21,645 nt of DNA from Chara braunii (Eukaryota; Streptophyta; Charophyceae; Charales; Characeae), in contig BFEA01000468.1 of NCBI GenBank assembly GCA_003427395.1, positions 137,138-158,782 on the forward strand, in the 5' to 3' direction. The notes beneath the pieces were generated by a model. The model worked only from the letters and a program-made list of their open reading frames with translations, was not told the DNA's origin and searched no databases. Shown piece after piece: positions 8,341-17,571 of this stretch (the first letter of the stretch is position 1; every line of letters starts with the position of its first letter). A program made the translations under genes and the position numbers.

Positions 8341-11280
8341 GGTCGTTGTTTGATCCAGGTTTGTCCGAAGGAGCTTCTGGACCCGTCTGCCCACAACCTG
8401 TTGCCGGACTGGTCCGTGATTGCTGCATTTTCATATATCAGCTGGTCCAGAACTTCATCTTTTGTGGTAGGCGGCTTCTAGTAGTCAGGTGGGTGCTGCT
8501 TCCAGGCCTTGCGGATTGCTTCCCAAAACCCAGACTTGAGCTTCTTTTTCCTGAAGGACGGTATCAAAAAGTAGGCCCACACATCCTCAGGCTGGCATAG
8601 TCCCCATTCGTTCATCAAGATACTTTCTGTCAGTGTCATCCAGTGCTCCCGGGTACTCGCCTTATCCACTTTGATGATCCAGCCCCGTAGTTGTGCCTGA
8701 TTCTTGCGGGCTGGATCTACCAACCCCAGACCCCCTTCCTCCCTCGGGAAGGTTAGAGTGTCAAAAGCCACTTTGGAGATGAAACCCTCGCCCAACTGGG
8801 CCCATGGTTTCCATGTGAATTTCGCCACCAACCTCCTAATCGCTTTTACCACCCCAACTGTTCGTTCTCTTACCGCGGTCACAAACCACAGAATCGATAG
8901 TAAAGGTACATTGGTCACCAGTACCCTCCCTATCAAGGATAAGTGCCACGCTGTTCCCCACAATCCGAGCCTCGCCGAAATGCGTTGTTGAAGTAACGAG
9001 CTTTGTATCGACCTCTCCATTTGGAGGTTGATAAGCACTCCAAGAAAACTCTCCTCCTCGCCCTCACCCACCCGTTTCATCCCCCATTCCACCTTGAGCG
9101 TGAACTGAGTACGCAGCAGAGAGGTGGATTTCCTCCAATTAATCGAGACTTCCGAAAACGTGGAGTACTCCGCCAGGACATCTTTCATTGCCTACAGGGA
9201 AGCCGCAGTGTTTTCACTAACTTCAAAGAGGTCGTCCGCCAACGCTTTCACCCTACATTCCTCCCCGTTGTGCAGTTGTAGGCCTAAGATGTTTGAGTTC
9301 TGCCTAATCCTGTTAAGCAACACTTCAAGTTGCAGCACGAAGACCAGTGGTGCCAGTGGGCACCCTTGTCTCAGTGAGCGAGTGGGGTTGAGAGGTGCCC
9401 GTTGATCATGACTGCAGAGGAAGAGAATGTGTACATTGCCTTGATCCATGAGCAGAAGCCAGAACCGAAGCCATCTTCTTGAGGGTGGTGAGGACAAATG
9501 TCCAGCCAACCTTATCGTAAGCTTTCTCCAGGTTCAACAAGAGGACAACCATATCTATCTCTCATCTATGAACAATGTCTAGCGTTTCGGTGGCGGTCAT
9601 GATATTGTTGAAGATGGATCTCCCCTGTACAAAGGCCCCTTGGTCCTGCTCCACCAGCTCCGAGAAGTGCCTGGACAATCTATGCGCTAGGGACTTCGTG
9701 AGGATCTTGTACGATACGTTCAGGAGGGAAATCGGTCGCCAGTTTCTGACGTCCGACTTATCCCCCTCCTTGAATAGGACTGTGATCACCCCATGCATCA
9801 TTCCTTTCCCCAACTTGCCCGCAACAAACACCTCATTGTACAGCTCCACCAGCAAGGGACCGAACACCTTCCAGTTCGGCGAATAAAATTCTACTGTTAA
9901 ACCATCCACCCCAGGGGATTTTCCTTTTGGCATCACTTTCACTGTTTGAGAAAGTTCTTCCAGGGTGACCGGTCTGTCCAGGTCTAACTGGGTTGTTGTG
10001 CTCAGTTGCACTGTGGCGTCTATCCACATATCCGACTGCAAGGACAAGTCTATGTTCACATCGTGAGTATGTCCGCGTAGTAAGACTGACATACTTTAGC
10101 ATGCCGACAGCTGAGCAGGCTGTGAGAGCTGATTCGTCAAACGGATGTCTCAACTCAATCATTTGTTGTTGCGCTTGTCTTGGTAGGAGTTTCTAAAAAG
10201 TCTCCTTGCTCATTTTGTCATTCGTTTCCACTCCTTTCTCCTTCATGATCTCCACCCATCTTCGTTGTTTCTCTTCCTGGAAGTTGTTCCATTCGGCCAG
10301 ATTCCTTTCTCTCTCTGCTTCCCACACCATCTCCGAGATGGGGTGCCTCGCCATTTTTTCCTCTGCCTCCTCGATCCCCCAAAGGCACTCAACTTCTTTT
10401 TTGCTCCTTGCATTCGCTAAAATCCGTGAACAAACATCTAGGACCTCAGAGGTGATTGTCAAACCCCCATCCATCCAGAGGGCAGCTGATTCAAAGTATT
10501 GTCTTGCGTCCTTCCAACTCTCCATGTGTCTTTCCACCCTGTCCTTTATGCCTGGCTCCTCAAGCACCTGACTGTTCAAACGGAAAAAACCCTTTCCTCG
10601 CTCAATTCCGAGCCTCAGACGTATGTCCTACACCATTGGTTTGTGATCCGACAACGGGTGGTAGACTTACTTAACCATGACTACTCTCTCCAACACTGGT
10701 TCGCTGAGCAGATAGTGGTTAGGGCGCCTCCTTGTACTGACCTATCTGTCTTTGTGGAGGTTTGAAAACCAGGAGTACCCTGGGTCATTCAGATTGAGCA
10801 TTGGAAACGGATCGAAAAGTAACCATTCCTCGCAGAAGTCCAACAACGCCCGTACATCCCTGCGATTTGCTGAGGGAGAATTCAGACGAAGCGCTTCATC
10901 CAGGGATATGTTCCAGTCACCGGCGACCAGCACATTGTTTGTTACCGGTACATGGGACATTAGCCCTGCAAAGAATCTAGCCCTCTCACTTACTGCCGTC
11001 GAGGCGTACACTGTCATGATTACCCAATCCTCACCTACTATCCCCACTTTCATCCACGCCCATCTCCCCTACAGGTCCGCTTCTGCATCAATAATTTGTG
11101 CTTGCAGATCCCTGTGCAGTAGGATCCCCACTCCTCCCTGAGTCCCCTGCGTTGGAGCCCACACCTGTGGGTCATCCCACCACGTCTCAAATACCTTCAA
11201 TTTGTCTTCATTTAGCTTAGTTTCCTGCAACATCACACGGTTCACTTTCCATTCATGCAGCCATGTCTTGAGCCTCCTCC

Positions 11281-11306
11281 GTTTCTGTCTCCCGTTTCTG
11301 TCTCCC
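11281..11306 (-). repeat. 13-bp tandem duplication inside LINE-B endonuclease
   Basis: GTTTCTGTCTCCC occurs twice back to back, followed by a related native third unit (GTTGCTGTCTCC). Thirteen bases shift the frame. With one unit the endonuclease frame runs on through RRRLKTWLHEW to the LQETKL motif. Confidence 0.8.
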
Positions 11307-11508
11307 GTTGCTGTCTCCTAGGCCCCGCACATTCCATGTTGCCGATCTAAGTCTGTCCATTCTCTACCGCTTGCCCCGCCTGGTCTTGGATACAGAAAAC
11401 CGATTGTTGTGAACCTCTGAGTGGCGTGGCCCGTTGGCCAGATCTGCTGGAGACCTTCGACGCTGTCTGTGCGCTTTCTCTTGAAGAACTCGCCTGTACA
11501 TACGATCA

Positions 11509-13989
11509 TCATTCTTCTACTAGGCTCGTGACCAGAAAGTTGGAGAGAAAATTCTCCTTTGCCCTCAACTTCTCATTCGCGTTCACCAGTACCATAGTCG
11601 ATACCCCTGGTAAAACCTGGATTTTCTCGAGTTCATGCCAATTCCTCTCCCTTAGCATGTCTATTTTGAACCTCCTTACGCCTGTCGGATTGAGTCTGAA
11701 CACTGCCTCTGGCGGAATTCGGGCATCCAGGATTGGAAAATAGAGCTTACTGTACCCTTGAACTGTCTCAACAATCACTTGAGCCATTGTGAATCTCGGT
11801 ATTAACCTCACTGGGACGTGTACCCCGTACAACGATCTCACCACTTCCATATGGCGTTGGGGTGCACTCGATTACCTTGGATGGGATCTGAGGAGCCCCT
11901 TCGTCATTTGATAGGGAGAGGAAGCTTGCACCTTCTTCGGAGCTCGTGCACAAAATTGGAACCAAGCACCTCTCGACCGTTTCCATCTGATTCTTGTCCA
12001 GTGCGACCGCACGCTGGCTCTTGTCCAGAAGCCTCTTGTTGCTACTCCCTCGATCGGTCCCCTGAACCTGTTGAACTCTCTATAGAGGACGACTCGTCTG
12101 ACTGTCTTGTTGCTTCGTAGTCTTCCGCGCAGCACTCGCTGCCCCACCTAATCCTCGATTGGGAGGATTCATACGTTTTTCACATTTCCCCCTGGGTCTT
12201 CTCTGTTCTCTCGGGTGGCCTAGTCGAGCCCCAAATTTTTGGACCGTCCTCTTCCTCCCTGATGCCTGGGAACGGAGTTGGAAAACTTCGCCTCCATGAC
12301 TGAGTGGTGTCCCCCCTGTTCCTCCAACTCTCCTCTCTGCCTACTTCCCATCTCCTATTGTTGTTTTTGTGCGTTCATCTGATCGAACTCCCTCTCCCTC
12401 TCTCGTCCCACCTGGGGACGGTTGAGTCGAGCGGGCCTCCACCCCCAGCCTGTGGAACGAAATTTCTTCAGTCATACGTTTCAGAAGGGTAAGAGGGAAG
12501 GGGTTGTTCGATTTGTGTCCACTGCATGCGATGGGCCGGTGCACCGTAGTGTGGGCCTCCTCCCTCAAGGCCGACCTCAAGAAAGTTCGAGTGTGGCCCT
12601 AAGCACTGTGCATTTGGTTGGACTGGGCCAATGTCACCCCACGGACCGCCCGTTTGAACTGCATTGTTGTTTTGTCCACTAACATTATTCAGTGGCCAAC
12701 CTTCTCTTGGTATCCACGGGGGAACAAACGAGTGAGTTTGCTCTGGTTCTTGCGCATCTCCCCATCTCGGTGCTCTCCGGTATCCTTCCTCCTCCCCAGT
12801 TTGGGGGTGGTTGTGCATCCTCTCATGTCCCTCCTGTGACCTCTGGTGTGTGCGCTCCCCACAGGTTGTGCTCCGTACATCCGCAGCCGCATCCACGGTC
12901 CCCTTGCCTGATACTTCCTTCACCCACCGGAGAGCTTGACCTCTCGAGCCATCTCCTATGCTCCGCAATCCTTTGTTAACGGGTATCGAGTTTCTGGTTC
13001 CTTCTCTTGCTCTGCCTTGACCGGCGCCATGTGGTAGCTGCCCCGACAGTTGTTCTGTGTAACCCCTCACTTCCCATGATTCCGGATGTTCCCAATTCTT
13101 TAAATGTTGTCGATATCTCTCCTTGTGTCCTCCTTGCCGTTCCCCCTTCCCTCGACGCCCCTCCTATGTTTGTCTGGACCTTGGGCAGTTGTCTTCGGTA
13201 TGGTAGTACCATCGACAGCGCCGACACCAACCTGTGTACGACGTTACAACGCTCCGCATCTGGTGACTGGATGACCAAGACGTCGTCTATCCTTGTTCAG
13301 AATTCTGGTGGCATGTCGATTTTGACATTCATGAGCTTCGGTCGATCCTTGTCGAATTTCGGTACGTGCATAGTTATAATCTCTCCGAATAGCCCAAGTA
13401 CAACAATGCCCAGGAAGTAATATGCATTTAGCTTCACTCTGAAAGCCATTATCTAAAATCTTATCTCTGCTTCCTGTATTCAGAGGGCTTGCAACTCGTG
13501 TTTTGGAACTCTTGGCTTGAAAGACACTGTGTATTTCTTGTTCCCTTCCAACTTGATCACCAGTTCCTTCTGTTGTATTAGCCAGGTAGCAATTTCCTTG
13601 GACTTGCCAACATATGAGGCTACATTCTGGCCCTCGAATTTGACTTTGCCTCGCCTTGCTTCTGGCTGAAACAGTTTCTTTGTTGTCCACGAGTCTTCAT
13701 ATGCTCTGATCAGGTCCTCCTTCACTGTCCTCGAAAGATTCCTTGCTTCTCCTTGGAATATGACCATGACAAACCTTTCTTTCAGCCATTGTTCTTTCAC
13801 TTTGTTAACTGCTTCATTCACTTTGAACCGTCTTCCTTACTCATCCTCAACTACCGTACCGAGATTCTCGTCATAGGGGCACACGCCCTCGTCGTAGCAG
13901 CGCTCAACTGAGTCCCTTACTCTTTCGGATTCATTCGCAACCGGATTGGCTCTCGTGTGTAAAGCCTCTCCACCCCCCTGTACCTCCAT
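11509..13989 (-). pseudogene. LINE-B ORF1: gag-like RNA-binding protein with CCHC knuckle, decayed
   Basis: ORF1 proteins bind LINE RNA. The frame from the ATG at 13989 (MEVQGGGEALH) runs 750 bp without an indel but with four stops: TAA 13839-13837, TGA 13482-13480, TAG 13455-13453 and TGA 13299-13297. It encodes a globular part (VNEAVNKVKEQWLKERF to RVPKHELQ, then KLNAYYFLGIVVLGLFGEII) that resembles the gag-like DUF4283 region of plant LINEs. After a frameshift near 13240, a clean C-x2-C-x4-H-x4-C knuckle appears (CRRCRWYYHTEDNC, 13226-13185). A long hydrophilic Gly/Gln/Asn/Pro-rich stretch follows (13070-12468 open). After more stops, a last globular block (11850-11512) begins MEVVRSLYGVHVPVRLIP and ends in tandem TGA codons at 11511-11506. 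The DUF4283 assignment is by resemblance only. Confidence 0.75.
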
Positions 13990-14400
13990 CTGGACTGCCC
14001 TTTTCTTCCCTACCGGCCACGAGTAGCCCGCGCCTTATGCGATTCGTACCTGATGGTTATCAGGAGCCTGTCTGGACCCGGTACAAACGAAACAAAATTT
14101 CAGTTACCAAAACGAGTGAAACGTTGGCAGGAACATGCGGGATAAAATTCCTCACTATCCTTGGTGGAGCAAACTCCTTTCTGCACCGCTTGGCTCGGGA
14201 TTCCCTTTCACACGTTAGGTTAAGTCTCTACGAGCTACACGACTTCAATGCTTCACTGACCAACCCGAGTACATGGGTGGCGATTTACCCTATTACGTCT
14301 GTAACCATTTAGTTACCACCTGATTTTTAGCGTGTAACTATCAAAGCGTCAGAATAACCCGATCCTTTCCCGTTTCTACCTTTTTTTATCCTCACGATGC
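13945..14400 (-). repeat. 5' monomer A of LINE-B (next to ORF1)
   Basis: One of two tandem ~456-bp units. Anchors recur at a fixed offset: TACCGGCC at 14011 and 14465 (454), CACTATCCTTGG at 14153 and 14607 (454), GAGTAC at 14267 and 14727 (460), TCCTCAC at 14389 and 14850 (461). The ORF1 ATG (13989) lies inside this monomer, so the unit spans the leader and the first codons of ORF1. It may carry internal promoter activity, as monomers of mouse L1 do; that is inference. Confidence 0.85.
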
Positions 14401-14866
14401 ATTGGCCCTCTTGTACTGCCTCTCCACCTCCTTGTTCTTCCAACCGAACTACCCTTTTCTTCTCTACCGGCCTCGAGTTCACCGCGCCTAATGCAATTCG
14501 TTCTTGATGGTTACTAGTGGCCAGTCCAGATCCGGTACAAGTGGAGAAGAATTTTCATTACCGAGGCACATAGATGGTTGGCAGGGTTATTTGGAAGAGA
14601 AATCCCCACTATCCTTGGTGAAGAAAACTCCTTTCCGCTCAGCTTGGCATGGAATTACCTTTCACTCGTTAGGTTGATTCTTTACGAATTGAACGACTTC
14701 GGTGCTTTACTAAGAGTCACCAACCTGAGTACGGGGGTGGAGACTTACCTTAATACACCTGTAGTCGTTTAGTTACTACCTGAGCCTGAGCGTGTATCTG
14801 TCCAAGCCGTAGGAATAACTCAAATTTTCCTCCTTTCCACCTTCCTCCATCCTCACATTGCATTTA
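14401..14866 (-). repeat. 5' monomer B of LINE-B (distal)
   Basis: The second, diverged copy of the monomer, roughly three quarters identical by eye. At the position of the ORF1 ATG it reads TTGG, so the equivalent of the ORF1 start is absent and only a vestige of the coding start remains. The short plus-strand ORFs in A and B (14037-14312 and 14578-14772) are similar only because the DNA is duplicated. Confidence 0.85.
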
Positions 14867-15261
14867 CCTGGTAACACCCGAGACTCTTACGATACAAAGC
14901 TTTCCTCCACTTCCGAGATCTTAGTGGTTGAGCCTCTGATAAGAGTCCTCCTACTCGAACCTGGCTCTCCTTTCGCCCGTCGGGACTCCTTCTTCCTCCT
15001 CGGTAGCACGAACGGGAAGGATCTACCCTAGTGGGCTATGGACTACCAGGGTAACGTAATTGCCGACGGGCATTGTCCCTCCTTCGTCGGCGAGGAGGGC
15101 AGGACGTTGCTCCGTTCCTCGTCTCGGGGACAAGGGTGACGACCCGATAGCGCCTCACGTGCTAGTCACGGGAGGCAGCAGCCGCTACGGAGCGCTACGC
15201 TACTCGCTCGTTCGCGCCGCCCCCCCCCCCCCCCCCGAACCGTTTCCGCAACAATTTTTTT
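14867..15261 (-). other. LINE-B 5' leader with G17 tract
   Basis: GC-rich DNA between the monomers and the target-site duplication. On the minus strand it begins A7-TTGTTGCGG and soon runs into G17 (C17 at 15220-15236 on plus). A G-rich start is common for L1-type 5' ends. No ORF or known motif is recognised. Confidence 0.65.
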
Positions 15262-15273
15262 GTGCCTTCCTTC
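15262..15273. repeat. Right target-site duplication of LINE-B
   Basis: An exact GTGCCTTCCTTC match to 6448-6459. It is part of the LINE-C coding sequence (WRRKA), which shows the target was LINE-C itself. Confidence 0.88.
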
Positions 15274-15990
15274 TCCAATCTACTCGTATTGCTTGTTTTA
15301 TTTCCTGTTCAATTCTTCTGTCTAATTGCACATCAGACATGGGGCTGTTGTGAAACCATGCCCGGTTACGATGGACCCAAATAGTTTCACATACTATTCC
15401 CCTGATCACGTGGGTCACGTAACCCCAACTTTTCCCGACTTTCATTCCCGGAGGAAGGAAGCCCAACAAAACCCACTTTTCCTCTCATTCCACTCCACTT
15501 CTGCCCATTCATTTCCAATGGTATTCCCACCACTTCCGTACTCGTTTTGAGGCACATCACTCCCACCAGAGATGACGAGCTGACTATGGCAATTGTACCG
15601 AGTAACCAAACCGCTGATTGGGTTAGCAGTAGGCGCAGTAACCGCATGATGCTCACCTGTTTTCCGTCCGGGAGGTGGGCTAGGGTTTTCCAGAGCTGGT
15701 TAAATTGTATTTCCGCATCCCGTAGCTCTTCTCCCATCAAGATGCGCCACCTATGTGCAGCTATGGATGTTGGCGTCTTCTTGTGAGCTCTTGTTGTCTG
15801 GTAGCCATCCCTCACCCGGTAATCGAATAGATTCAAGTCCAGCATCGCCCCTCCTTCCAAACCCACCCCATAGGGTCAACATTGAGTTCCCTCATCGGTA
15901 CCCTGCCCACCCAAGTCAGAACTCTGGTCCTCCTTGATTTCCCCGGCCAATGGACTCCACCACTCAGATGTTTTTCTTACCACCACTGGA
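15262..15990 (-). pseudogene. LINE-C ORF2, zf-RVT region (first half of the split pseudogene)
   Basis: Minus-strand remnant of a reverse-transcriptase C-terminus related to LINE-B. WVGRVPMRELNVDPMGWVW matches LINE-B WIGKTPLLQLRLDPNAWSW. FNQLWKTLAHLP matches FERLWETITILP. GFLPPGMKVGKSWGYVTHVI matches GFLPASAKGHRGWGYVTQVV, and IKQAIRVDWRRKA matches LKQAIRVDWRRKA. At least two frameshifts and several stops are present, and the zf-RVT cysteines are largely degraded. The upstream RT core is absent, so LINE-C was 5'-truncated near 15990, where a short A/AG-rich stretch begins. The ORF continues after the LINE-B insertion at 6459-6301. Confidence 0.85.
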
Positions 15991-16007
15991 CCCCAGGTTA
16001 AAAAAAA

Positions 16008-16110
16008 GAGAGAGAGAGAGAATCGAAAGTGGAGGGAAAAGAACACCAGGGGACGCTTTGGGAACTGTCGGCAAGCTTGGACCCAGTCCCAGTCCCAGTC
16101 CCAGTCCCAC
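16008..16110. repeat. Short (AG)n and (AGTCCC)n tandem repeats
   Basis: (AG)7 sits near 16008-16021, and a CAGTCC hexamer repeat of at least four units at 16083-16109. The unusual DWDWDWDW or SPSPSPS translations across it are repeat artefacts. Confidence 0.85.
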
Positions 16111-16118
16111 CGACAACA

Positions 16119-16221
16119 TTGAGTTTCCTCTACGCCCAAATGCGGATGTGTTTGAGGAAATGACCCGAGTTCCTGCACCTCTCCACAAAGACGTCCAAGT
16201 TCGGGCGTTGAGGAAACTCAA
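16119..16221. repeat. Diverged foldback element 1, about 103 bp
   Basis: Left end TTGAGTTTCCTC (16119) pairs with GAGGAAACTCAA (16210-16221). Pairing continues inward through ACGCCC/GGGCGT with scattered mismatches, centred near 16170. The right arm (TCCACAAAGACGTCCAAGTTCGGG) resembles the right arm of the element at 16429-16534. Confidence 0.75.
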
Positions 16222-16295
16222 CGCTGCCAGTTGACCTGGCCCCTAATGGGCTGGAGGACTCTTTGGTAACACACATCTAACGGTGGTGGGGGCCC

Positions 16296-16408
16296 ACTAC
16301 CTTCTTCCCTCGAATACAACGTACGGTCATTATAGTTGTATTCAGACTGAAAAATAACCCAAATACAACTATAATGACTGTACGTTGTATTGGGGGGAAG
16401 AAGGTAGT
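16296..16408. mobile_element. 113-bp hairpin MITE-like element
   Basis: Arms 16296-16342 and 16362-16408 match at 44 of 47 positions by my count, around a 19-base loop. The ends read ACTACCTTCTTCCC. That terminal motif recurs at 16638-16651 and from 19198, and the inner CCCTCGAATACAA recurs in the palindrome at 5193-5278, suggesting a local family. No target-site duplication is evident. Confidence 0.88.
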
Positions 16409-16428
16409 AGCAAAGAGGGTTGGATTTA

Positions 16429-16534
16429 TTAGTCTAAATCTGGATGTATTTTTTTAAGAGATGCAGAAACGCAGATCAATGACGATTTTCTGCATTTGTC
16501 CACAGAAACGTCCAGATTCGGGTGTTAAGTCTAA
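16429..16534. repeat. Diverged foldback element 2, about 106 bp
   Basis: TTAGTCTAAATCTGGATGTA on the left pairs imperfectly with TCCAGATTCGGGTGTTAAGT on the right; ATGCAGAAA (16461) pairs with TTTCTGCAT (16487). Its right arm TCCACAGAAACGTCCAGATT matches element 1 (TCCACAAAGACGTCCAAGTT), so the two belong to one family. Confidence 0.7.
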
Positions 16535-16637
16535 TCGTTTTTGCAAATGGGATCTTCCCTCGAGTCTTCGCCTGGTCGAGCTGGAAGGAAAAGGGAGGGA
16601 GAGATTGACTCGTGGCAGAAGGACTCTGGTAGAGGCG

Positions 16638-16672
16638 ACTACCTTCTTCCCCCTTTTTTTTTTTTTTTTTTT
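16638..16672. repeat. Solo copy of the ACTACCTTCTTCCC end motif followed by T19
   Basis: The 14-bp terminal motif of the hairpin element at 16296-16408 recurs once here without its partner arm and is followed by C runs and T19 (16654-16672). It could be a decayed element end. Confidence 0.5.
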
Positions 16673-16905
16673 AATGGGAACAAGGCTCCAATCTAATCGT
16701 GGGGAGCAGCACGTGTTGAGAACCGGGCCCAACGTCCCATACGGAGATTTACATAGAAGTTTGGAAGTTTGAGATACCGGGGCCATTACCCGGCTATGGC
16801 TAAGAAAAATTGGAGCTACTAGAAAGTTACTACAACAAACTTCAGAGATAAACAAAGTTTAGAAAACGACTCAGAACCCCCCCACAATTTTTTTTACCTC
16901 ACTCC
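16673..16905. other. Spacer without recognisable gene
   Basis: No supported ORF, RNA gene or repeat was found here. Confidence 0.5.
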
Positions 16906-17010
16906 GGCAAGACTTACTGCAGCAGAGCCACCATCTCCGTTGCTGTTGTACCCTATTTCCATCCTACGAGCTAGCCCCCTCACTAGTAGGACGCTTGATA
17001 TCCAACCATC
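16906..17010. repeat. Dispersed direct repeat, copy 1
   Basis: GGCAAGACT...GAGCCACCATC...CTAGCCC..CTCAC.AG.AGGACGC...ATCCAACC here recurs 1.0 kb downstream at about 17906-18007 with scattered substitutions. The pair is direct and about 100 bp long. No long terminal repeat signature (TG...CA ends, primer-binding site) was found between them. Confidence 0.65.
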
Positions 17011-17111
17011 TACTTCTGCGGACAAGGTCCTACAAAAACTCAGAACCCACATAATCCCTAGCAAACCCTTCTAAGGCTCTCCAACATTGCCTTACTCTCT
17101 GCCGAGCTCTT

Positions 17112-17286
17112 CCAGGCCTCACACCCCCACCCTGCTGGGTTACAGGGCAACACGACTTGCCCCAGCTCCAACCAACGTTGACCCAACAACAACCCTTGGC
17201 TGTCCCTTGGAATGCCCACCCCAAAGCATTCCCAAATCTCTCTACCAGGCCTCATACTCCTGCATCAGCAGGTTACAGGGCAACAC
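17112..17286. repeat. Pair of 42-bp direct repeats (17112-17153 and 17245-17286)
   Basis: Both copies begin CCAGGCCTCA and end GGTTACAGGGCAACAC, with a variable middle, and start 133 bp apart. No coding sense could be given on either strand. Confidence 0.7.
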
Positions 17287-17571
17287 CCCAACACTGACCA
17301 ACGTCGTTCTGGCATCGGACAACCGCAAATCACTGAGTATAACAGCAGTGAAGCCTCCTAAGATGAGGTGCTAGAAATCCCCGGAATCCTAAGACATTCG
17401 TAAGACCACCCTTAGCAACCGTAAACAGCCAACAAAACCTTAGATCATAGAGACATTCAGACCGAAATTTGATTTCAACACAATTGAGAGATGTTATAGA
17501 AACTTGAATATAATGCTACCATCTCCTTCCCTTTCCATCCAGCCAACGTCATGCCTAATTGTCATCATCTT

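Larger units (their letters stand above)
6923..11360 (-). pseudogene. LINE-B ORF2: APE-like endonuclease / reverse transcriptase / zf-RVT, heavily decayed
   Basis: I start it at the ATG at 11360, which gives MDRLRSATWNVRGLGD, the classic start of a plant LINE endonuclease. Catalytic signatures: Glu in LQETKL (11224-11222), AGDWNIS (Asp 10918-10916) and LSDH (10651-10643). RT signatures: [38 protein letters not shown] (motif A, normal Asp replaced by Asn at 9534-9532), [11 protein letters not shown] and LADD (9236-9231). The zf-RVT lies near 7400: CSRCR...HLWWEC. The stop is TGA at 6925-6923. Lesions include a 13-bp tandem duplication (11281-11306); in-frame stops at 11071, 10744, 10669, 10630, 10195, 9564, 9194, 8480 and about 8107; frameshifts near 10100, 9520, 8060 and elsewhere; and a foldback insertion at 8149-8340. 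Net length is about 1,400 codons, usual for plant LINE ORF2. Confidence 0.88.
6460..15261 (-). mobile_element. LINE-B, apparently full-length L1-type LINE inserted into LINE-C
   Basis: An 8.8-kb minus-strand element bounded by a 12-bp target-site duplication. In transcript order it has a 5' leader containing a G17 tract (15236-15220), two tandem ~456-bp monomers, ORF1 (13989-11509), a ~150-bp spacer, ORF2 (11360-6923), a ~440-bp 3'UTR, and a poly(A) tail (T-rich 6464-6484 on plus). It carries a later 192-bp foldback insertion. It is inactive: both ORFs carry many nonsense codons, several frameshifts and an altered RT catalytic residue. Having both ends and a target-site duplication makes full length likely. 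Confidence 0.9.

Noticed and set aside
8147-8600. Two similar ORFs on opposite strands (FLNEIKIEFLNRNPVQIFGF)
   Set aside because: They are the same inverted-repeat arm read from each strand of the foldback element, not genes.
12304-13420. Several plus-strand ORFs of 60-137 codons
   Set aside because: Shadows of LINE-B ORF1, whose minus strand carries the gag-like block and the CCHC knuckle.
14037-14772. Two similar plus-strand ORFs suggesting a duplicated small gene
   Set aside because: They coincide with the tandem LINE-B monomers, carry no shared start or stop position, and are antisense to the element.
17030-17255. Minus-strand ORFs rich in Gly/Trp/Cys
   Set aside because: Overlapping frames cover a short direct-repeat region with no recognisable domain or splice structure.
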